From contig CM043868.1 of NCBI GenBank assembly GCA_023846275.1, positions 16,029,755 to 16,093,754 on the forward strand: DNA of 64,000 nucleotides, given 5' to 3'. The translations under genes and the position numbers were made by a program. Origin of the DNA: Vanilla planifolia (taxonomy: Eukaryota; Streptophyta; Magnoliopsida; Asparagales; Orchidaceae). Positions 55,196 through 64,000 of the stretch are shown here, in pieces; the stretch's first letter is position 1, and the number at the start of each line of letters is the position of its first letter. The notes under the pieces were generated by a model. It saw only the letters and a program-made list of their open reading frames with translations. It made no database searches and was not told the DNA's origin.

Positions 55196-56667
55196 GTTTA
55201 AAGGTTTAAGAGTACGTTTAGACATGTTTAAAGCTTAGTTTCAAAGAGTTCTTTGTTTTAAGTTTTTTATTAACAAGGCTTTGGGCCCTTGTCAAAATCT
55301 TTTTAATGAATTAGACTGTTTAATCAAGTTGATTCGGCCTAGACTGAAGGTGACCAAGATTGAGATCCAATTGAATAATTCAATCATTCTTCTGATAAGG
55401 TTTTTTGATTTTTTGAAATAAATAAATAAACTATTATGGTAAAAAAATAGAGAAAAAAAAAATAGGTTAGATTTAGTATTTAAATTAAAAAATATGAAGA
55501 AACATTTATTTTTCAAAATAGTATAATTTTAGATTATTTAAAAAAGAAAGACTAATTACAGATTTAATATAAATGAGCTTTATTTAATATATTATTATAA
55601 TATTTGACTTGATATGATTGTCAAATATTTTTGAGATTTGTCTTGGAATAAAAATATAAATATTACTTTTTTTTAGTGATCTCATAATATTTTATTACTT
55701 ATTTTATTATAGGAAAAATGATTATAATGTTGATTTTATAACATATACATTTTAAATGGAAATGATTAATTTAAAAGAAAAAGTAAAACAAGTCTATATG
55801 GGAGCCAAATTTAATTTTACGGTTATGAGATGCGAATAAAAGATAATGAGAAAATTGTTTTTCGTTTTCTTAGCCATGTTCACTCTCGTCTCAACTTGAG
55901 CTCGAGCTATTATTATCAATATCATGTGACAAGTTAACATACTTGATATAGATTTGAAACTGACGAGCAATATGTATTAAAATGTAGAAACTATAACCTC
56001 TTATATTATTTTGGAGATATGAAAACATAAATTTCTTAAAACTATATGTAATAAACATAAAAAATAAATTATAAGGTAGTCATAAGCATAAATACATAAA
56101 AATTATTTGTTATAATTTGATTCATTCATTTTCTTAAAAACATTATATTCTTTGACAAATATGAAATGACAGTAAATACAAAATTCAATTGGCATGTAAA
56201 TTTGAGTTTTCTATCTTTCCAATGATAAAAAACGTTGAGTTAAAATAATAATTATTTTTATTTTAAAAATTAATAACTGATAAATTATGATATCATTTTA
56301 TAGGTATATGAAAGAATCGAGAATAAAAGATAAAAGGTAAAAAGAAATAGAAGATAAATACTAAGGAATATAAATGATTAATATTAACAAATAGATGAAA
56401 TGATAGATTTATTATATATATATATACATATATATATGAGAGATGTATGTGAGTATTGAGAAGAATGTATGGTTTAGATTACATAGCAAACATTTGATTC
56501 TTATTATTAGAGATACAAAAATTCACATTAGGCATTGATAAATTAGCATTTATGATTTGTAATAGAGTAGATAGATAAATTAGAACTCCGATAACTGACG
56601 ATTAATTATCCGACTCAATCGTCAAAAGCATTCATTAATAAAGTGGAAAAATTCCTTCCAATTAAAA
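55196..56667. other. Intergenic region between the PPCK array and PAL
   Basis: AT-rich single-copy sequence holding the 3' flank of PAL. No coding frame, RNA gene or known repeat was recognised; a short (AT)n tract lies near 56412-56436. Confidence 0.6.
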
Positions 56668-58679
56668 CTAACAGACTGGAAGCGGGGTTCCATCCCAGTC
56701 TTGCAAGCACTGAAACACCGCGTCGAATACCTTCACCCCGTCGTTGAGGGCGGCGAACATCCTCTCGAAGTCTTCCCCTGGAGATCGACTCTTCTCCCCG
56801 GAGAGCATCCCCCTTCCCACTACATCCCTGACCAACCGATACAGAGGATAGGACCTACATCCTTCGATCCGATTCCTCGCCTCCGGCGAACCCCTCTCCA
56901 AAGCCGCTCTCGCAGCATCCGCCTCCCTCGCTAATGCCATCCTAACCTCCTCCTCGAATTCAGGAATCTTCCTAAACATTGCCATAGCCTCCGCCTCCAT
57001 CCCCTCTTTCTCCCGTAAAGCCAACGCGTGCTCAACGAGCACCGCCCTCAATCGCTGCATCAATGGGTAGCTCGTATAGCAGGAGTCATCGGCGATGGAG
57101 AACACTGCTTCCCTCTCCGCCGCATTTACGAGATCTTTCTCAGCGAACCGAGCCGGGTGGGGCTCACCAATCGCTCCGATCGTCAGCACCTTTCTCGCCG
57201 ACTGAGCTACCGCGTTTCTGACGGCCGATCTCAAATTCTCCTCCAAATGTCGCAAATCGATCGCCTGGCATAGCGCTACCAGGTACGTTGCCAACATTAG
57301 CTTCAAAATCTCCACTGCCTCTGACGTCTTCCTGGCTGAGATCAGCCCCAGGGAGTTCACGTCCTGGTTGTGCTGCTCCGCTGACTGGACGTGGTTTGTC
57401 ACTGGATTTGCGAGGAATTGGAGCTCGGAGCAGTACGCAGCCATGGCGATCTCAGCCCCCTTGAATCCGTAATCGAGGCTGGGGTCTCTCCCGCTGGAGA
57501 GATTGGAAGGGAGGCCGTTGTTGTAGTGGTGGTTCACGAGCTCGGAAAATTGGGCAAATGTTAGCTTTCCGATGGCGGCGACTGCGAGACGGGCGTTGTC
57601 CATGGAGACGCCGATAGGCGTCCCTTGGAAGTTGCCGCCATGGATTGCCCTGTTCCTGGTGACGTCAATTATGGGATTGTCGTTCACGGAATTAATCTCG
57701 CGCTCAATCGATTTGGTAGCGGCGCGGAGGATTTCGATTTGGGGACCAAGCCATTGCGGCGAGGTACGGAGGGCGTAGCGGTCCTGCTTGAGTTTCTGAA
57801 GGTGATCATCCATGTCCCCGGCGGCAGCGATGAGGGCGCTTCCGGAGAGGATGTGCTCCATGACAGCTGCGGCCTCGATTTGTCCGGGATGGTGCTTAAG
57901 GCGGTGGGTGAGGTGGTCGGTGAACTCGGGTTTCCCCTGCATTGCCTCGCAGAAGACGGCGGAGAGGACGATGGAGAGGACGGCGAGAAGGTTTGCATCG
58001 TAGAGAACTAGGGCAGCAACGCCAGCACCGACGGCGGTTCCGTTGACGAGGGCGAGGCCTTCCTTTGGCTGGAGATCGAATGGGGCGGCGATGCCCGCTT
58101 CACGGAGAGCTGAAGCCGAGTCGAGACGAGAGCCCTCGGGAGAAATGGAAACGGTGTTGTCCCGACCGGTGAGGACACCAGCGATGTAGGAGAGGGGAAG
58201 AAGGTCGCCGGAGGCGGTGATTGTTCCCCGAAGAGGGACGCATGGAGTAACGCCGGCATTGAGGAGGCCGGCGATAGCCTCTAGAATCTCGAAGCGGATG
58301 CCGGAGTAACCTTGGAGCAGTGTGTTCGTGCGAACAAGCATTGCCGCACGCGTGGCTGGTACCGGCAGCGTGTGCTCACCTCCCATTCCCACTATGCCAG
58401 CATTCAGGAATCTATAATATAACAAAAAGAAAATTTTTTTTTTTTAACAAGATTATATTTTCTCTTACATAAAATTTTGTTGTAAAAGGAACTCAATTTT
58501 GAATCTAATTTTATGAAGCAAAATGAAATGAATTTAATCATATATTATAAATTTAATTTTCTTAGCTAAAGATTGAACTTCACTTGAGCCCATCTTGATG
58601 ATCATGCAAATAGAGGCTTAATTATATAATTCATAATATTAATAAAAAAATAGTTTCGTAATCTGATAATATTATTTAC

Positions 58680-58734
<55 letters not shown>

Positions 58735-59194
58735 ATATGTCATCTTGGAAAAACTATCTGTTTTCTGACAACTTTAGCAATTTATGAATGTACCTGATGA
58801 GTTCCTTTTGTAGGGATCCACACCGCTTGGTGCGGCGGTGGGAGGTGGCACCGAAGCCGGTGGTGATGCCATAGCTGTCGATTCCTTTTGTGACGCTTTC
58901 TACGACCCACTTACTGCACGCACTGACATCTTCCCTCTTCTCCTCCGCAAGCTCCACACTGACTGGCCGACGACGAGCCGCCCTGGCCACGGCAGCCACC
59001 TGCGCTATCCCAAGGCCGGCTCCCTGCAGCCTCACTACCCCATCCCTCGACGCTTCCAACATCCGCCTCACCTCCTCCACATAACTCCCCCTTGTCGACT
59101 CCGCCGCCTCCCCCCACTTGAGTAGATCATCCCCTGGATTTATCCCCCCGCCGGAGCAGCAGCCGTTACTTTCCGACTTAACCACCGTCTGCAT
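56668..59194 (-). CDS. PAL: Phenylalanine ammonia-lyase (two exons)
   Basis: Deaminates L-phenylalanine to trans-cinnamate and ammonia, the entry step of phenylpropanoid metabolism (lignin, flavonoids, salicylate); a cytosolic homotetramer. Exon 1 is 59194-58794, exon 2 is 58411-56668. The 382-bp intron splits an Arg codon after KELI at the family's conserved position and uses GT-AG sites. The protein is 714 residues, a standard length. The MIO cofactor triad Ala200-Ser201-Gly202 lies in [17 protein letters not shown]; the active-site Tyr is Y108 in [16 protein letters not shown] and [10 protein letters not shown] are intact; it ends [10 protein letters not shown]. The residue after the intron is Phe135 (FLNAGIVG). 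Phe here is typical of Phe-specific PAL, while bifunctional grass PTALs have His. Val in IVG replaces the more usual Phe. It appears intact. Expression of PAL genes is commonly MYB-driven, but no strong AC element was found here. Confidence 0.95.
58682..58732. repeat. (ATT)n microsatellite in the PAL intron
   Basis: About 17 uninterrupted ATT/TTA units inside the PAL intron, about 60 bp from the donor site. On the coding strand it reads (TAA)n. Likely length-polymorphic. Confidence 0.95.
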
Positions 59195-61082
59195 TTAGCA
59201 AAAATCTACTTCTATAATAGTTAACCGTTAGAGATCGCTTGAGAGGGTAGGACGAAAAGGGCATTAAATAGCGCGGGAGAAGACGACCAGCTATTGGAAG
59301 AGAATCTCGGCCGTTTAATTCTTCGTCGAATCCGATGGACGTCTAACAAAAAAGAAAGCGCGTCTGGCAGATGATTCTCACGTTGCGCCAAAAGATCTAC
59401 TATGAATTGCCAATCGACGCCCGTTTACAATAATGAAATGAGAAAAGAATAAAAATCATACAAAGGCCAAGGAATATGTGGAAGGAAAGCTACCCTGTGG
59501 GAAGATCCGACGTTAGTATTTCTCCTCGTTATTGACAGAGAATTAGCACTTAGAATTTTTTTTAATTATATATTTATTATTTATAGTTTTGCTTGTCGCA
59601 TTTTGTTTAACGTTTGAGGCAAGAGGGTATGGGCCAATGAAATCATCTAAACTGGCGTGTTAGTTGGGGCACCAATGCAGCGAAATTTTTTAACATTTAA
59701 ATGGTCAACGAGTTTAAACATTCAACGGGCAGGAATTATTAAAAACTTTTTTCCAGGAAGAATTTATTGTTCATATTCCTCTTTTCTCTCAATTAATACT
59801 GATTTTCCTTTTTTTATCTAAAATTCAGATCTATTGGTTCAGGTTGGGTCACCAATCCACCTGATTCGTATTGCACTTGGATCCTTTCCATCGAATTTGA
59901 ATAAAAGCACCTAAGGGGTTCATCGCGGTTTGAATCTTTATCGAGCTTTCTTTAATTTTATAGGTGCATAAAAGAAAGGCATGTTTGAACGCTTTCGCTA
60001 CGTGAATAATTAAGTTTAGCGGAACAGAAAAATGAGGGCAATCGAATGACCCATTCCGACTTTGCTTAATATTTTAACCAAACGGTAGCAGCCCAAACCC
60101 AAGGCACACGGCAAATAGTTCATTATTTATTTAATGTTTTAATCTATAACATCCCAAAAAATCTCATGCACATCTATATAATACAAACAAATAAAAATAA
60201 TGTATTTGAAATTAATAAAACGTGAAAAGCTTTCCCAAAATGGTTTGCAATGACCTTAGTGCATGTCTCCTTAAAAAGGATGAAAATATGCAATAAAATT
60301 TATTAAAATTGAATGTGACCCAGTAATAGAATAAGATGTCAGAGTTATAAAAAATGATTACTTATTCCATTAACTAAATAGTATATATTCATAAATAATG
60401 TAATGTCTCACATAACATTAATAAACACAATCAGATAAAATACATCAATAATGCAAATATTTCAGAGTTAAATCAGTGCTTATAGCATAAAAAGGATGAC
60501 ATATATTATTAAAATGAGCAATGTCGACAAAAAAATATATAATTTCCTTGAAATATTTCAACAAAAATAGTAACACAGTAAATAAATAGGTGTTATATTA
60601 TATATCTAAAATCAATATTGATAAAAAAAACTTTGAAATAAAATAAAGATGTATCTAAATAATATACCTCATGTTCACTAAATACACTAGTCTCTAACCT
60701 CTTGGATTTTGAACTATCTTCTAAGGATCTTTAATTTAATAAGTGTTACCAATATATTCTATAATATAAGTAAAAAATAAGCATAATTGCTAATCATGCA
60801 AACCTCAAATTATATATAATAAAATAAAATAAAGAGTAAATAAAATAGTTAAATAATAAGATAGAATAATAAATAAAATAATAAATAATAGTTTATAATA
60901 AAAATATTATAACAATATATATATGGCTTGGTTTATTTTTATTTTATTTTTATATTCATTTTTTCTTTATTTTTTTCTTCATTTTTTTACATATTCATTT
61001 TTCTTATGAGCCCATATATTTTTCATGACCCTTATCCAGCACCTATAGATCTCATATCGTATCTCATCATCATGAATCTTGA
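59195..61082. other. PAL promoter and AT-rich intergenic DNA
   Basis: The first 700 bp are less AT-rich and form the likely PAL promoter. Beyond about 60100 the sequence is very AT-rich with no supportable gene. Confidence 0.55.
59263..59270 (-). promoter_or_regulatory. Candidate TATA box of PAL
   Basis: The minus strand reads TATTTAAT about 70 bp before the PAL ATG, giving a short leader of about 40 nt. A better consensus TATAAATA lies further out on the same strand at 59578-59585, about 385 bp before the ATG, and would give a longer leader. The sequence alone does not decide between them. Confidence 0.35.
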
Positions 61083-61400
61083 TGCTCTGAAATGTCATAG
61101 CCTTATCTTTGAGTACCATGACACTAAAGAGTAAAATATCTCATCGTCATTAAATATTGTCCCCTAATGCCAATATTTTATGCTAATAAGAAATAAGGTG
61201 CTCGAAATGCCAGAGTCTTATCTTTGAGTACCCTTGACATTGGGGAGTGAAATACCTTATCATCAATAAATATCATCCTCTAATACCAACATCTTGTGTT
61301 GATGAGGTATGGGGTTCTCAAAATACAAGAGTCCCATCTTTAAATACTCATGATACTTAAGAGTAATGTACCTCATCATCACTAAGTTGAGACATCTGTA
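61083..61400. repeat. Diverged tandem repeat of 114-116 bp, about three units
   Basis: Units begin near 61083, 61199 and 61313, each with an AATGTCA/AATGCCA-type start followed by a CTTATCTTTGAGTAC-like stretch, then GACACT-AGAGTAA and CTCATC. The third unit is partial and most diverged. No coding potential. It may be a satellite-like part of an LTR element. Confidence 0.75.
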
Positions 61401-61600
61401 TATTATGACTTCATCTCTAAGTAATTTAATACCAAGTAAAATGTATCTCATCAGCACATTAATCTAATCACTATCCAATAGGGTCAAATTTTTCTTAAGC
61501 TATATTAACCTTTTTTTTATTTTTTTCTATTTTATTTTTCTTAATCATGTCATATGTTCTAATTTATACTATCATAATACTCATGTAATTATACATATAT

Positions 61601-61606
61601 AGTTGT

Positions 61607-61682
<76 letters not shown>
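61601..61682. repeat. (GT)n/(TA)n microsatellite
   Basis: A short GT-rich lead followed by about 70 bp of TA. The open frame 61613-61831 starts in this tract and is not a gene. Confidence 0.95.
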
Positions 61683-61685
<3 letters not shown>

Positions 61686-64000
61686 CACACATGCACACAT
61701 ATATAATCATAGAGTGTTACAATGAAATCAAAATAAATTCAAAAGAATGTTATGTCATACACTACTCATATCATGAGATATTTCATAATAATATCAATAA
61801 ATATTTAATAATCTATTTATATTATAATTAATTAGTTTATTTATTTGATAACTTTGAGATGTCTTTTTTATTAATATTAATTTTTTATTATGAAAATAAT
61901 TTTTAAAAGCTATGCTTAACAAATTATCCTTTTTTTTCATTGTTGTCATCATACTATACAATATAATTAATACTATTGTACTATATGACCAAGGCTTTAT
62001 AACAATTAGAAAATTCTATTACTACGATTGTACAAATCTGATATCACTATATTACTAATATGACCTAAGATAGTTAATGGGTTATATCACAAATTGGATA
62101 GATAATCCATAATAGGCATGTTCATCAAATAATTGTATTTCTCCAAACCCCATTTCATATTATACAATTTGTGTCTTTGTTATATTTCTAATTTCACATA
62201 GTATAACATAACATCAGATATGATATTATATGATTCTTGCCTGATGCTAGTTGAACTAATTAAACTACCTTGTGATCAAATAATTGAACTAACATGCCTA
62301 CCTTGGTGACCTTATCCTAAGATTAATTAAATAAAAAGTGTTTAAGGGACCAACAAATAAGAAATGAAGGAAAATGATAGTTAAAGAAATCTTTATATTC
62401 ATATGCATAATTATTCAACATATGATGATTTCATTATTGGTTAAGCTTTTTCTTCATGTGATGAAAATTATACTTAGCATGTAGTATAAGCAAACAATGT
62501 AATGATTTGTTTGCATGAATAAATGATTTGCTTGTTGAGCTTCTGATGATTGGTTTAATCTATTTTAGCTTATTATTAAAGGGAATGAAGAATCACAACA
62601 CATGATTATAGGGAGTAAATAGACTTAGAGGATGTTATCTTGATTTTATCTTTGATTATGCAAAATTTTTTTATAATAATTAATGAACTGTGATTATTGC
62701 ATTAGCTACTACTTAGGTTCATTTATTTTCTAATATGAATAATGTTGTTAGATCATTTAACATTATTAGTAAATAATAATAATTTTAAAATATTGTAATG
62801 TTAGAATAAGTATTATTTTATTACAAAAGAAAGCTTTTGTGATCACTTGATGCATGATTTCAAATATACTAAAAGATTTATTTTAATAAAAAAATTATGT
62901 ATTTTCTTGAATTAAAATAAGCAATTCTAAAATAAAAAGAATAAAATATATTATGTGACATTTTTTTATAATTACAATCATTTTGAAAAACAAAATAAGG
63001 ATGTAACTCTAGGGGAGCTTTGAGAGAAGTTTACATCTTAATATACTTATCTAATTTCAAGTTAATAAAATAGAAGGTAAATATTCTAGTTGTGGGTAAT
63101 GCTACTTCAATAGCAATTTGACATTCTTAGTATCTTGAAATTTTTTATTTTATTTTTGTAGAAAATAGATGAACATTTGACATATATATATGAAACAAAA
63201 TATACAATTTTCTTATAATTAAAATTAATTTTCTATATTGCAGAAAATTTTTGGGTCATTTTGTTTCAAAAAGAATAAAATTATGTACTTTTTGGAAATA
63301 GATTTAATAATAATAAATATTTTCAAGTACAAGGCTTCACAAAAAGGAAGTGATATTTAAAAAACATTAAAAAAATTTTCAAAAATTAAGTAACTTCTTA
63401 TTTTAAAATGTGGATGTGACGATTAAGTAACATGATAGTGGATGATTGAATTGTTCAATAGAATAGAATGAGCCTTAATTTGTAATCCTTTACTTTTTAG
63501 ATTGGTGAATACTTGATGATCTAATGAGATGATTAGACATTATGATGAAATTTAAAAAGCATTAGAAGGCTATTAAATTAGAATGTGAAATTATATGTTA
63601 TTGTATTAGTATATCTTACAAGTACTATAAGTTTAGAATATGTGTGATGTTTAATTTTGATAGAACATAGCCATTAGAGGGAGTCTTGTGGCCATTTGAG
63701 AGTTAGAAAGAGCTACTTAAAAGCATTCAAACATGGTGTTAGAGATTAATGCTTATTTGAAATATCCTCAACAAATATCTCACATTACTTTCATCATTTC
63801 TAAGAGAGGAGAAGAGCAAGGACAAGATTGCAAGTATTTGATCTCATCTTAACAAACCTTTTCATTCCATATTAAGCTACATTGTAAGTTTTTATATTTA
63901 CTTTTCTTAAGCAATTTTGCATATCTTTTTTATTTCCTTAACATCATGTTAGTGCACCTCTTACTTATAGGCATTGAAACATGATGCTAAAGTCTAATGT
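61683..64000. other. AT-rich intergenic sequence, nothing recognised
   Basis: No coding frame, repeat array or RNA gene can be supported to the end of the window. Confidence 0.5.

Noticed and set aside
57625..58011. 128-codon + strand frame and others inside the PAL exon
   Set aside because: Shadows of the GC-rich PAL coding sequence on the opposite strand.
61613..61831. 72-codon frame with Tyr-Ile repeats
   Set aside because: Translation of a (TA)n microsatellite.

Overview
The window is nuclear DNA of a flowering plant, most likely a monocot. The evidence is GC-rich exons set in very AT-rich intergenic DNA, plant-type introns, plant LINE, Copia and long-LTR retroelements, a phosphoenolpyruvate carboxylase kinase (PPCK) gene family and a phenylalanine ammonia-lyase (PAL) gene. 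Exon base composition and retroelement load would suit a lineage such as Zingiberales, but the species cannot be fixed by eye.

Layout. About 55 kb is a three-copy direct tandem array of a unit of roughly 12.5 kb, each carrying one PPCK gene on the + strand. Unit A (1-11404, start cut by the window) has an intact PPCK at 2932-3920. Unit B (20724-42714) has a PPCK whose catalytic core is missing and replaced by an old Copia retrotransposon on the minus strand (23707-30293), which itself holds a nested 1.8-kb insertion. Unit C (42715-55195) has an intact PPCK at 48245-49233. Two related L1-type LINEs lie on the + strand near unit ends. LINE-1 (11405-20723) is degenerate, lacks its 3' end and is split by a 3.1-kb solo LTR (15038-18119). 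LINE-2 (about 35989-42293) is much better preserved. A two-exon PAL gene (59194-56668, minus strand) lies outside the array. The rest is AT-rich intergenic sequence with (TA)n tracts and a tandem repeat near 61.1-61.4 kb.

How the genes relate. PPCK phosphorylates PEP carboxylase and relieves its inhibition by malate, so it controls anaplerotic (or C4/CAM) carbon entry. PAL commits phenylalanine to phenylpropanoids. Both pathways draw on phosphoenolpyruvate, but nothing here shows co-regulation and their neighbourhood is probably chance.

What stands out is the history of the array: a mosaic in which unit A resembles C over the gene and B downstream of it, different large deletions in A and B, a Copia element without matching target duplications beside a 468-bp loss of kinase sequence, and a LINE that has lost its 3' rather than its 5' end. 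I found no CRISPR array, tRNA or rRNA, and no convincing new biochemical system. Most other short open frames are AT-rich chance frames or shadows.
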